From positions 90,242-154,241 of the forward strand of contig WBOU01000017.1 in NCBI GenBank assembly GCA_009268125.1: a stretch of 64,000 nt of DNA, given 5' to 3'. A model generated the notes under the pieces. It had not been told where the DNA came from and ran no database searches. It worked only from the letters and a program-made list of their open reading frames with translations. A program made the position numbers and the translations under genes. Source of the DNA: Chloroflexia bacterium SDU3-3 (lineage in GTDB: Bacteria > Chloroflexota > Chloroflexia > Chloroflexales > Roseiflexaceae). Each line of letters starts with the position of its first letter. The stretch's first letter is position 1. Positions 49,078-59,100 of the stretch are shown piece by piece.

Positions 49078-51192
49078 TTACTCCATAATACAGCTACGAA
49101 TAAAATCGAATAATCCTTGACCTTCCTTTACGCCAATGGCCCATGGGTCGCGAACACTTCGCTTTTTCATAAACTCATTGGTCTTTTGGATTTCGCGATA
49201 GAGGCGTTCTCGGGTTTCGCGCGAGAAGATGAATCGTACTTTAATGGGAGCAGCACGATAATTTTCTTCCCACCCTGAGGCGACCATATTTTCGATGGTC
49301 TCAACAAATAAGAGCCAGAGTACACAGAGAAGATCTTTTTCATTGAATGTATTGCTATCGATGTGATCCTTGATAACTTCTGGCGCGAGGGATTTTGCCA
49401 TCATGGAGAAGCTATGATTATCAAGGATTCTTTTCCCCAAGTGGTGGATGTTTTCACCGAAAGTTCGATAGAGAACAAAGCCAACAAACTCCGTGAAGAG
49501 CAGCGACATGCCTGCTAAAATCTGGTTGAGGATAAACTGGTTATCACCACTCAGACGGGCATCAAGATCGGATTTTGTGAGCCGACTGGGGTCGATGCCT
49601 AAGCGCGTACAGGCGGCTTGGCGATTCTGTGAGGCAGTGGGGACAACAGCATCGACAAAATACCAGGAGAGATATGACACAAGCATTAATGAGGCACTTG
49701 GCGAGAGGTCGATACTATCTTCTCGTGCTCTCGCAAGCGCGAAGTCATAATCGAACCCATGTTTTCTTGGTTGCTGCTTAAAGATCAAAGCGTAAAAGCG
49801 GTCTTCAAAAAGGGTCTTTTTTTCGTTGACCGCTTCAGATGCAAAACCAATAAATGCAAGCCAGGTTTGAGCTAAGTCTGCATTATCAAGACGACGTGTT
49901 TTTCGTCGATCGGTCTTAAACTCTCTTGGATGTTTGCTTAATGCAGGCCTCCATCGTTTCGGGTCTTGGTCAAATGCTTCCCAGGCACCTTCTTTTGATT
50001 CATAAAACCATGATAAGTCTTCCGCAAAGATGCGGGCATACAATAGTTGCTCAAAGTTGTTTGAGACGAGGTTACGCGGCTTCATGGGATTTTGATTGTT
50101 GGTAGCCTTCACCACTTTGGTGATATCATCAACGGCGGTATTGAGGAGTAGGCGAACCATAACAGAACAGTTTTGTTCAAAATCTTCCTTATCTCGTTGA
50201 TTGAGTTGCTGGAATGCCGTGTGTAAGGCAACCACCGTTTGTAGGCCATTGACAATACCAGGGTGAATAACGGTGAAGTGCTTTCGCTGATTGTTCGGTT
50301 TGATAAATGAATCACAGGTGATAGTAACACCATTGTTGAGGAAGCGGAACTCTCGTCTTGATCGTTGATGAAGCACAGAATCGCGTATGGCTTGATTTAC
50401 CCGAGAGTTACTAATATTTGCTCGCACATTTGGCTCAAATATCTGATAGCCAAGCGCGTTATAGGCATCAACCAGATCGCTTGCCTTGCAGTAGAAGATC
50501 GCATTGTGGTTATCATTTATGGCTCCTTCGTTGCTTGTCCGCAAGTTAATGCGATCCTGTTTCCTCCCTTTTGCATCCATCCAATCGCGATTGCGTTCTC
50601 GCCATTTTCCATCGATGACATCGTCAATCGTATGGAGTACCGCATAGATTTGAATGGGGATCTCATCGAGGAGGATTGGTTCTGCATTCGCTCGTTGAAA
50701 TGCTTGGAATTCAGCAGCCGCTTGAGGCGTTAAGACATTGCCAAGAATCACAAGGTGGAACGTAACAGGAATAGCAGTCGCGGTAGCCTCTAAACGATGG
50801 CTTCTCAGGGCTGAATCGCGTCGGCTAACTAAGAGGCGTAGATCTTTTTGCGGGACTTTGTCAAACCGTTCGGTGACCCAGAAGTTCTTGGCCCGTTCTA
50901 AATCTCGTATACCACTCCCATCAAATGCACTCAGATCAAGGAGTCCATCGGAATCTTGTTCATGGGTCTTCACTTGAAATAAATCAAAACCGTCGTTGGT
51001 TGCTGACCAAGCATCAATACCACGATCCTTGGTATCAATGAAGGTCATGTCATTCTCATAGCCAAGCCATTTTAGGAGAACCCGTGCGGCGGCTGCTGGG
51101 AAGGTGTAACTTTCGTTGGCCGCCGTTTTTCGGATATCTTCCGCTAGGAGATCAATGAAGGTTTGACGGTGCGATGACTGTGATAAGTTCAT
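49078..51192 (-). CDS. AIPR-family protein with N-terminal PD-(D/E)XK-like domain
   Basis: 704 residues, GAGGAGCCT ribosome site. N-terminal region: VLLKWLGYE, then DRGIDAW with D60 and LFQVKT with Q73 and K75, the E/D-(x)n-QxK pattern of Mrr-like nucleases. The AIPR domain (abortive infection phage resistance, PF10592) follows: FRFLNNGVTITCDSF at about 283-297, then HPGIVNGLQTVVALH at about 307-321, the NG.QT hallmark. The C-terminal 300 residues are helical. Members of this family are linked to phage defence and restriction-like systems. The DNA is visibly AT-richer than the backbone, which suggests recent transfer as cargo. The role here, defence against phage or plasmids, is inferred. Confidence 0.85.
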   Translation of the reverse strand: MNLSQSSHRQTFIDLLAEDIRKTAANESYTFPAAAARVLLKWLGYENDMTFIDTKDRGIDAWSATNDGFDLFQVKTHEQDSDGLLDLSAFDGSGIRDLERAKNFWVTERFDKVPQKDLRLLVSRRDSALRSHRLEATATAIPVTFHLVILGNVLTPQAAAEFQAFQRANAEPILLDEIPIQIYAVLHTIDDVIDGKWRERNRDWMDAKGRKQDRINLRTSNEGAINDNHNAIFYCKASDLVDAYNALGYQIFEPNVRANISNSRVNQAIRDSVLHQRSRREFRFLNNGVTITCDSFIKPNNQRKHFTVIHPGIVNGLQTVVALHTAFQQLNQRDKEDFEQNCSVMVRLLLNTAVDDITKVVKATNNQNPMKPRNLVSNNFEQLLYARIFAEDLSWFYESKEGAWEAFDQDPKRWRPALSKHPREFKTDRRKTRRLDNADLAQTWLAFIGFASEAVNEKKTLFEDRFYALIFKQQPRKHGFDYDFALARAREDSIDLSPSASLMLVSYLSWYFVDAVVPTASQNRQAACTRLGIDPSRLTKSDLDARLSGDNQFILNQILAGMSLLFTEFVGFVLYRTFGENIHHLGKRILDNHSFSMMAKSLAPEVIKDHIDSNTFNEKDLLCVLWLLFVETIENMVASGWEENYRAAPIKVRFIFSRETRERLYREIQKTNEFMKKRSVRDPWAIGVKEGQGLFDFIRSCIME

Positions 51193-51319
51193 AGGCTCCT
51201 CACGTCTCTATTAAGTCAATACATACAATATATATCAATTCATTTAAGGGATTCTCCTCATAGTCTTCCTTTTTCTAGTACCTCAGTCCTTTCCCCAACT
51301 AGGACTAACACCCGCCAAA

Positions 51320-51364
51320 TTGACGACTAGGCCGTGTCCACACCCCTGCGGCGTTTGCTATGCT
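51320..51364 (+). promoter_or_regulatory. Shared promoter element, copy P5
   Basis: Box ATTGACGACTAGGC with TTGACG at 51320-51325, GTCCAC at -35, 17 bases, then TATGCT at 51359-51364. CTAGTACCTC and CTAGGACTAA lie upstream (51276-51307). The region 51193-51275 before it is AT-rich and holds the AIPR promoter on the other strand. The ParB start is 21 bases after the -10. Confidence 0.72.
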
Positions 51365-51384
51365 CCTTGGTGAAAGGGGGCGCT

Positions 51385-52497
51385 ATGCAAGACGACATGC
51401 GGGTTGCCCAACTGCGGGATGTGCCCGCCGCCCAGATCCAGCTCGCGGCGGCGAACCCGCGCACCGACGGGGCGGAGGACATCGCGGGCCTGGCCGCGTC
51501 GCTGAGCGCGGGGCTGGCGCAGCGGCCCACGCTGCTGGAGTTGGGGCCGGAGCAGTACGCGGTGCTAACGGGCGAGCGGCGGGTGCGGGCGGCGCTGGCG
51601 GCGGGCTGGGCGACCATCCCGGCGCTCGTCGAGGAGCCGCTCGACCCCCTGGCGGCCCACACCCGGCGGGTGCTGGAGAACTTGCACCGCAAGGACCTGG
51701 GGCCGCTCGACGAGGCCCGCGCGCTGCGGCTGGACTGGCTGATCGCCAACGCGGTCGCGCTGGAGCTGACCGAGGCGGCGGCCACGGCGGTGGCGGCGGG
51801 CGGCAGCGTGCAGAGCGCGCTGGCCCCGCTGACCCAGGTGCTCCTGGATGCGGGCTGGTCGGCCACGCGCCCGACGGTGACGCAGGAGCAGTACCTGACC
51901 GCGCGCGGGCTGGGGATGAGCACAGCCTCGCTGCGCAAGAAGCTCCAGCTGCTCACCCTGACCGATGCGGCCCAGGAGCGGCTGGCGGCGCTGGGGCTGA
52001 CCGAGGCCAGCGTGCGGGCCTTCGCGCGGCTGGACGCGGCCCAGCAGACCACCCTGCTGGCGGCGCTGGATGCTGATCCCAGCCTGGTGCGCAAGGTCAA
52101 GACGATCATCCAGGACGTGACCGCGCGCGGCTATCCGCTGGCCCACGCGCTGGCCCTGGCGCGCGGCGAGGTCTGGTCGGGCGTGGCGGAGACCGAGGGG
52201 GACGAGACGGGCGGGGATCTGGCGACAGACGCGCCCGCCGGTGCCGCCAGACTAGGAACGCCCAGCACGCCAGGGCGGGAGGCCGCGCCGGTGCTGGGGG
52301 CCGAGGCCGCTGCTGCGGCGGCGCAGCGCTCACAGGCGGCGCTGGCGGTGCTGATGGGGGCGGAGGCCCTGAGCGAGGCGGTGGCCACGCTCAGCGGGCC
52401 GCTAGGAACCGATTTGGCCGAGGTGGTGCGCGCGGCGGAGGAGCTGCTGCGCGCGGCCCTGCACCAGATGCAGGAGCTGATAGCAAACGAGGAGTAG
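51385..52497 (+). CDS. Second ParB-family protein
   Basis: 370 residues from the ATG at 51385 with an AAAGGGGG site. The ParB fold is seen in VPAAQIQLAAANPRTD, IAGLAASLSAGLAQRPTLLE and AVLTGERRVRAALAAGW, again with GERRxRA, then RVLENLHRKDLGPLDEARAL. The middle contains an HTH (EQYLTARGLGMSTASLRKKL). The C terminus is Ala-rich and helical. It differs from the ParB at 39750 (different linkers and C termini), so it is not a recent copy. It starts the P5 operon with the AAA+ and VWA genes rather than with a ParA gene, so a function other than classical partition, such as DNA-targeting for the MoxR/VWA system, is possible. Confidence 0.83.
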   Translation: MQDDMRVAQLRDVPAAQIQLAAANPRTDGAEDIAGLAASLSAGLAQRPTLLELGPEQYAVLTGERRVRAALAAGWATIPALVEEPLDPLAAHTRRVLENLHRKDLGPLDEARALRLDWLIANAVALELTEAAATAVAAGGSVQSALAPLTQVLLDAGWSATRPTVTQEQYLTARGLGMSTASLRKKLQLLTLTDAAQERLAALGLTEASVRAFARLDAAQQTTLLAALDADPSLVRKVKTIIQDVTARGYPLAHALALARGEVWSGVAETEGDETGGDLATDAPAGAARLGTPSTPGREAAPVLGAEAAAAAAQRSQAALAVLMGAEALSEAVATLSGPLGTDLAEVVRAAEELLRAALHQMQELIANEE

Positions 52498-52499
52498 GT

Positions 52500-52751
52500 A
52501 TGGCATGCGAGATACCCCGGATAGCCGTCACCCCGCCGCCAGTGGCCGTGGCGGTGCGGTCAGTGCTGGCCAACGCCCAGGCGCTGCATGGCGCAGTGGC
52601 GGCGCTGCACGGCCCGCACCATGCGCCGGTCGGGGCTGCCTGGGCGGCGGATCTGGTCGAGGCGCTGGGCGTGGCCGAGGGCCTGACGGAGGAGGCGCTG
52701 CATCTCCTCCAGCGGGTGCTGGATCGGGAGGAGGTTGGCCATGTCCTGTGA
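52500..52751 (+). CDS. Small 83-residue protein between ParB and AAA+ genes
   Basis: Begins two bases after the ParB stop (GAGGAGTAGGT site) and overlaps the AAA+ gene by 11 bases, so coupling is tight on both sides. The sequence is helical (VAVRSVLANAQALHGAVAAL, LTEEALHLLQRVLDREEV) with one cysteine and no known motif. Such a small helical protein could be an adaptor for the proteins around it. Confidence 0.6.
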   Translation: MACEIPRIAVTPPPVAVAVRSVLANAQALHGAVAALHGPHHAPVGAAWAADLVEALGVAEGLTEEALHLLQRVLDREEVGHVL

Positions 52752-55700
52752 AGGCAAGCTCGGCACGGCCTGCGCGACCATGCTGGGCGGGGGTGGCTCC
52801 TCGCTGGCGCAGGCCTTCGGCGGCGACGCGGCGGAGGCCACGGCCATTTTGGAGGAGACCTTTCGGATCGCCCGCAGCCAGGCGGCGGGGCGCGATCGCC
52901 CGGCGGGGCGCGTGGCGGAGCTGAAGGCCAAGGCGGCGGACCAGGCCGCCACCGACGCCACGGTGGCGTTTTTCACCTACCTGCGCGACACGCACCAGGT
53001 GCCGCCGGGGCAGCTCCCGGCCCACGGGCGCGGGCGCGACGGCGTGCCGCTGCCCAAGCTGGACGCCTGCCACGGCTACGCGGCGGTGTGGGAGGCCGTG
53101 CAGGCCGCCGCCAGCGGCAGGCCGCTGCCCGGTCTGGCCGCCGAGGTGCGCCAGCGGCGCAGGGAGCGGCAGATCACGGCGCTGCGGGCGGACACCTGGT
53201 CAGGCGGCGGGATGCGCTGCACGGGCTGCGGGCAGTTTGCCTCGGCCCTGCGCGCCCACCTCTGCCCGCAGACGGCCACGCCTGCGGCGCTGTCGGCGGC
53301 GCTGGTGCGGTCGCTCCGGGTGCCGGACACGGCCTACCCGCCCCAGGCGCTCGCGTCGCTGGTGGCGCAGGCCAAAGATGAGGGCGTGGTCAGCATGCGC
53401 CACGCGGTGACGGGCGAGGCGGTGAGCGTCACGCTCGACGGGCTGGCGGTGGCGATCAAGGGCGGCTACATGCCGCATGCCTGGACCGGCCTGGCGGCGG
53501 TGGCGGCCACGCCCGATGGGCGGGCGGTGCCGGTGCTGAGCATGGCCAACCTCACGCCTGCGCCCGAGGCGACGACGGGCCTGGCGGCGGCGGCCATGGC
53601 CTCGGGCCAGGTGCTCAGCGCGGACACGCCGGTGCTGAGCGCGGCGAGGCCGCTGCCGGAGCGGCTGGCGCAGACGGTGGCCACGGCGACCGAGACCACG
53701 GTCACGGGTGGGGAGGACTACACCCAGGGCCGCTTCCTGGGCACAGAGTACCGCAAGAAGAGCGCGCTGGGCCAGCCGGTGGAGATCGACGGCCTCAGCT
53801 GGGGCGTGGGGCAGCGGGCGACCGGCCAGCAGTACTGGGCGGCGGCCCGCCACGCCGGGCTGGCCCCGCAGAAGGGCGTAACCATCGGGGTGGGGCGCAC
53901 GCTGCCGGGGGCGGTGCAGCTCCTGGCCGACCCGACTACGCGGGTGGCGACCACGGCGGCGGGGCAGACCCAGGTCTACGCGGGCGGGGATCTGCTGGCG
54001 GTGTACGACGCGGCCACGGGGACGCTGGGCGACACGGCGGGGACGCCCAACGCCAGCAGCGCGCAGATGGCCGCGCTGATCGCACACCGCGCGCTGCACC
54101 CAGAGACGGCCTACGACCAGGGGCTGGCGATGGACCTGGAGGCGATGATCGACGGGCGGGTACCCACGCTCCAGGCCGTGGACGCGGCCTATCTGGCGAT
54201 TACCCACGGCCCGCTCGACACGACCCACCAGCTGCGCTTCGGCGCGCAGGTCGGCACGGCACGCTGTCCGCAGTGCGGGCAGTTTATGGGCGACGCGCAT
54301 GTGTGTCCGCACGCGGCCCCCTCGGAGCCAGTGGCGAGCCCGCCGCCGGTGGCCGCTGACCAGACCACGACCGCACCACCCCCGCCGGTGGCCACGAACC
54401 AGGGCGATGGGCAGCCAGCGGCCAGCGTGGCCGCAGCAGTGGAGCCCGTGGCCAGCGCGCTCCAGGCCGCAATGGCCGAGATGGCGGCCTCGGACCCCGC
54501 GACCTTTGCGGCCCAGGTGCAGGACTATTTCGCCACGCACCTCGCACCCGGCGGCGCGCCGCCGCTGGATGCCGCCACGGTGGCCAGCGCGCTCGCTGCC
54601 GCGCTGCCCGCGCCCGCCGCGCCGCTGGACGCCGAGGCCCTGGCCAGTGCCCTGGCGGCGGCCCTGCCGCCCCAGCTCGACCCGGCGGCGCTGCGGGATG
54701 CCATCCGGGACGGGATCGCGGCGGTCCCGGCCCCGCAGGTCACGGTCACACTGCCCGAGGCGCAGGCCGCGCCCGCCGCCACGGTGCAGCTCCAGCTCGA
54801 CCACGACGCCCTGGCCGGGGCCTTCCGCGCCGCGATGCAGCAGGCCGCTACCACCCTGGCCCAGCCGCTGCCGCCGGGGACCGTGGCCGACCCGCCGCCC
54901 GCGCCCGCAGGCCCGACCGCGCGCCCGCCGCGCACCGGGCGCATGCGCCCCGTCGATCTCCCGCTCACCGGCCAGGAGCACATCCTGGCCAGCGTCCGCC
55001 TGCCCGCGCCCGACCCCTATCTTCGCGACGTGCCCGCCGCCGTCGGCGGCCAGCGCGCCGCCCCGCTGGAGGAGTTTATCCCCGACCTCGACCCCGACTA
55101 CGCCATCTCTGCCGACACCGAGCGGGTGCTGCGCAGCATCTCGGCCATGATGCAGGCGGGCCAGCGGGTCTCCGGCACCGCCAAGCGCGCCTGTATGTCC
55201 TTCGGGCTGTATGGCAAGCCCGGCACCGGCAAGAACACCCTGCCGCGCCAGCTCGCGGCCAGCATCCTGACGATCGATGCGGAGGGCAACGAGACCCAGG
55301 GCATGCACTACGCCGAGGTCAACATCCTGCCGGACTCGACGGCGGACGAGATGATCGGCGCGGTGGTGCTGGAGCCGGATGGCCGGGGCGGGACGCGCTC
55401 GGCGGTGCGGCTGGGCAAGATCGGCCTGGCCGCCGCGATGGGGTCGGTGGTCTGTGTGAACGAGATTGTGCGCAACCCCAAGCTGGCCACCGCGCTCCAG
55501 TCGATCCTGGAGGACGGCGAGATCCTGATCTCCAGCCCGGAGGCGGGCATGGTGCGCATCCCGGTCCACCCGGCGACCACCATGTTCCTGACCTGGAACC
55601 CCGGCAACGAGGGCGACCCCGACCGCCCGGCCCAGGCCCCGCTCTCGCGCATCACCACCTTCCCGATGGACAAGGCCACCGAGAACGAGCGGGCCGAGCG

Positions 55701-56136
55701 CGCCATGCGCTTTGTGACGCGCTTCAGCACGGGCCGGACCCCGCCCAGCGCGGCGGAAAGTACCCAGGACCTCGGCCAGCGCCAGGAGGCGCGGCGGCAG
55801 GAGATCCTGCGCACCAAGTATCAGATCCCGCAGAACGTGACCCCGGCCCCGGAGGAGCTGCGGGCGGCGGTCAAGCTCGTGACCGACATCGAGCAGCTGG
55901 CGGACGCGGGGGTGGGGGCCAAGCAGATCGGGCTGGCCTCGGCCACCTCAACCGCGCCGGGCGACCGCCAGCTCGCGCGTTTCCTGCTCTTGGGTAAGGC
56001 GGTGGGCTGGCGGCGGGCCGCCGACATGTTCAAGATTTGCTGCGACCAGGGCGAGGATTTTGCTGGGCAATGGGCGCTCGTCGAGAACCGCATGGACGCG
56101 TGCTTCGGCACGCTGGCCCCGCGCGAGCGGCGATAG
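52741..56136 (+). CDS. MoxR-like AAA+ ATPase with MSC/CGQF N-terminal module
   Basis: 1131 residues from the ATG at 52741 (GGGAGGAGG site). Residues 1-150 share the MSCEGKL start and the GVPLPKLDACHGYAAVW block with the VWA protein at 56148. Fingers: CTGCGQFASALRAHLCP (C160-C175) and CPQCGQFMGDAHVCP (C509-C522). After an Ala/Pro-rich linker, the AAA+ domain (about 770-1110) has Walker A YGKPGTGKNTLP (K831), Walker B VVCVNEIVRNPK with N907-E908 in place of D-E, and sensor 1 TTMFLTWNPGNEGD. That pattern is of the MoxR/CbbQ/CobS group, which work with VWA proteins; the next gene encodes one. Likely a chaperone-like remodeller of the VWA protein or its client. Confidence 0.82.
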   Translation: MSCEGKLGTACATMLGGGGSSLAQAFGGDAAEATAILEETFRIARSQAAGRDRPAGRVAELKAKAADQAATDATVAFFTYLRDTHQVPPGQLPAHGRGRDGVPLPKLDACHGYAAVWEAVQAAASGRPLPGLAAEVRQRRRERQITALRADTWSGGGMRCTGCGQFASALRAHLCPQTATPAALSAALVRSLRVPDTAYPPQALASLVAQAKDEGVVSMRHAVTGEAVSVTLDGLAVAIKGGYMPHAWTGLAAVAATPDGRAVPVLSMANLTPAPEATTGLAAAAMASGQVLSADTPVLSAARPLPERLAQTVATATETTVTGGEDYTQGRFLGTEYRKKSALGQPVEIDGLSWGVGQRATGQQYWAAARHAGLAPQKGVTIGVGRTLPGAVQLLADPTTRVATTAAGQTQVYAGGDLLAVYDAATGTLGDTAGTPNASSAQMAALIAHRALHPETAYDQGLAMDLEAMIDGRVPTLQAVDAAYLAITHGPLDTTHQLRFGAQVGTARCPQCGQFMGDAHVCPHAAPSEPVASPPPVAADQTTTAPPPPVATNQGDGQPAASVAAAVEPVASALQAAMAEMAASDPATFAAQVQDYFATHLAPGGAPPLDAATVASALAAALPAPAAPLDAEALASALAAALPPQLDPAALRDAIRDGIAAVPAPQVTVTLPEAQAAPAATVQLQLDHDALAGAFRAAMQQAATTLAQPLPPGTVADPPPAPAGPTARPPRTGRMRPVDLPLTGQEHILASVRLPAPDPYLRDVPAAVGGQRAAPLEEFIPDLDPDYAISADTERVLRSISAMMQAGQRVSGTAKRACMSFGLYGKPGTGKNTLPRQLAASILTIDAEGNETQGMHYAEVNILPDSTADEMIGAVVLEPDGRGGTRSAVRLGKIGLAAAMGSVVCVNEIVRNPKLATALQSILEDGEILISSPEAGMVRIPVHPATTMFLTWNPGNEGDPDRPAQAPLSRITTFPMDKATENERAERAMRFVTRFSTGRTPPSAAESTQDLGQRQEARRQEILRTKYQIPQNVTPAPEELRAAVKLVTDIEQLADAGVGAKQIGLASATSTAPGDRQLARFLLLGKAVGWRRAADMFKICCDQGEDFAGQWALVENRMDACFGTLAPRERR

Positions 56137-56147
56137 GAGGGGTCGCA

Positions 56148-59100
56148 ATGTCGTGCGAAGGCAAGTTGAGCGCGGCCTGCGCGGCGGTCGCCCCGCCGGG
56201 GAGCGCGGCGGCGGCGGCGCTGGGCGATGATCCGACGGGCGTGCTGGAGGAGGTCTACCGCGTGGCCCAGAGCCGCAGCGTCCAGACCGTCGCTACAGGC
56301 CGCAAGACCACGGGCGCACTGCGCGAGCAGCTGCACAACCGGGTGGCCGCCGACATGACGGTGGCGTTCTTTACGTATCTCCGCGACCACCACGGCATCC
56401 CGCCGGACCAGCTCCCGGCCCACGGCCAGGGGCGCGACGGCGTGCCGCTGCCTAAGCCCGCCTCCTGCCACGGCTACGCCGCCGTGTGGCAGACGCTGCG
56501 GGCGGCGATCCAGGGCCAGCCGCTGCCGCCGCTGGCCCGCGAGGTGCTAACCACGCGCCAGCAGCGGCGCGTGGCGGCGGCGCAGGCCGCGCACGTGGCG
56601 ACGGCAGATCTGCCGCCGCTGCCCGACCCGCCGCGTCCCGGCAAGCGGGTGCCCATCACGGTCGGCGGGGCGGACTACACCATCCTGGGCGGCCCGGAGG
56701 CGTCCTTCGAGGTGCTGGTGGCCGGGCTGCGCCAGACCTTCGACCTGGACGGGAGCTGCTTCCGTCACCGCCCCAACCCGGTCGCCCATCGCGCCCCACA
56801 GGGCTACTGGGACATCCCGGCCTCGCTGCCGGAGGTGATCGCGGGGGCGGAGGCGCTGGGGGTGGGACTGGTGGCGGCGGACGGCCAGACGCTGGTGGGG
56901 CTGCCGGTGCCGGTGGCCGACGCCCGTCAGGTGGACGCGGCGCTGTCCGACCTGCTGGCCCGCGAGCCGGTGCTCGGCGACCTGGCGAACGGGCAGCTCG
57001 CGGTGGGGGCGCAGGTGCCGCCGTCGGTGCACGAGGCGCTGTTCGCGGCGGTGCAGCTGGCGCGGCTGCCGCTGCCGGACGGCAGGCCGCACGCGCTGGC
57101 CACGCAGGCGGCGGCGCTGCGCGACACCCACCTCCGCACCGGGCTGTCCGGGCAGGACGTGGCGACGTTCACCCAGGCGCTGCTGGCCCACACCGGCGCG
57201 ACGCGCTGCCCGGTCTGCGGGCAGTTTCGCGGCAGCGCGCACGACTGCCCCGGCTCCGCCACCTTCACCATTGCGGGTATCCCAAAGCTGCGGCGGGGCG
57301 GGCCGCTGGAGGACTGGCTGCACACGGTGGCGGCGGCACCCGGCGTGCGGGCGATGATTCGGAACCTGGGCAGCGGGAAGCGGAGCGAGCTGGGGCAGCT
57401 GCAGCTGGCCACGGCGGCGCAGCGCCTGCGCGACCCGCGCTTTGCGCACCTGCGCAAGAAACAGCCGATTGTGGAGGCCTGGGCGGCGCAGGCGCTGGCG
57501 GCGACCACGCCGCAGGAATGGCTGACGGCGGCCTCCGTGCTGGGGCAGCTGCGCGTCGCCCCCGCCTTGTATGCCGACCACTGCGCCCAGTTCGTCCAGC
57601 ACTTCAGCGCGGGGCTGTGCGCCCTGGCCAACCAGGAGGTGGTGACGCACCCGGTGGAGGAGGGGCTGATCGCGCTGCTGTTCCAGTCGGACACGCCCAA
57701 GGAGCTGGAGGCGGCGATTATGCAGCTGCCGCCCGAGCGGCGGATGCAACAGGCGGCGACGCTGGTGTGCGTGGCGGGCGGGATGGACCGCTGCGGGAAC
57801 TGCGGGCAGTTTCGCAGCGCGCGGTCGGGGCACCGCTGCCCGACCGGGACGGTGGCGCAGGTGGTGGACGGGGACATGGCGCTCCCGGCGGCGCGGACGC
57901 TAGTGGGCGGCGACCCGATTGACAACGAGGCGATCGCGGGGATGTTCAGCCGGATCGCGACGGCGATCGCGGGCGCACCCAGGCGGGTGATGTTCGGCGC
58001 GCCGGGCAGCGGGTTCGCGACCAACATGCAGGGGCGGATCATGGCTGACCCGCAGCCGCTGCCAGCGGGCGCGACGCTGGGCGACCAGCTGCTGGCGGTG
58101 AACGCCGGGATCTACCACGAGTTGGGGCACGAGCAGTATACCCCGCCAGAGCTGTGGGCGGACATGCTGACCATCGCGCGGAGCGATGCGCCGGTGACGC
58201 GCACGCTGGATCTGGGTTTCGCGGGCCTGGGATCGGTGGACATAACCCTGGACGCGCTCAAGGGCCAGGTGCCAAGGTGCTACAACATCATCGAGGACGG
58301 GCGCATGGAGCGGGCGGTGAGCGCGGACTATCGGGGCGTGGCGGAGATCCTGGCCGCCGATGCGCTGATCGACCCGCGCTGGGACCAGACCGTGGGCGAG
58401 CGCGTGCCGACGCGGCACCAGGTCGAGGGGGCATTGCTCTACACCGCGCTGCCGTACTTCGCGGTCTCACCGGAGGCGCGGGCGGGGATGAGCCCGGACG
58501 CGCGTCGCCTGTTCGCAGAGCTGGAGCCGGTGGTGGCGGCGGCGGTGGTGGGCAGGCCAGAGGACGCGGCCAGCGCGGCGCTGTATCTGGCCTGGCGGCT
58601 GGAGCAGGAGGGATTAGCCACGCCCCCGCCGCCGTCGGCGGTGAAGCCGCGCCCGGACACCCCGCCCGAGCCGCAGGAGCGACCGCCAGACCAGCCGGGC
58701 CAGCCGCAGCCGGGCCAGGGTGGGCCGGGTGGCCAACAGGGCCAGCAGGCGGGGCAGCAGGGCCAGCCGGACCAGTCAGACCCGCAGGGCAACCAGCAGA
58801 ACCCGCAAGACGGCCAGCAGCGGGCGGGTGAGCCGAAGGGCCAGCCGCAGCAGGGCCAGCAGGGACAACAGGGTCGCCAGCAGGGGGATCAGCAAGGGCA
58901 GCCGGGCGGCCAGCAGCAAGGCCAGGGCGGCCAGCCGGGGAACCAGCCAGGGCAACCGGGCGAGCAGCGCCCGCAGCCGGGGCAACGCGGCCAGGGCGGC
59001 CAGCCGGGTGGGCAGCCGGACCCATCCGATCCGCCAGGTCAGGGTGGCCAGGGTGGGCAGCCGGGCCAACCCGGCGGGCAGCCCCAACCCCAGCCGTCGT

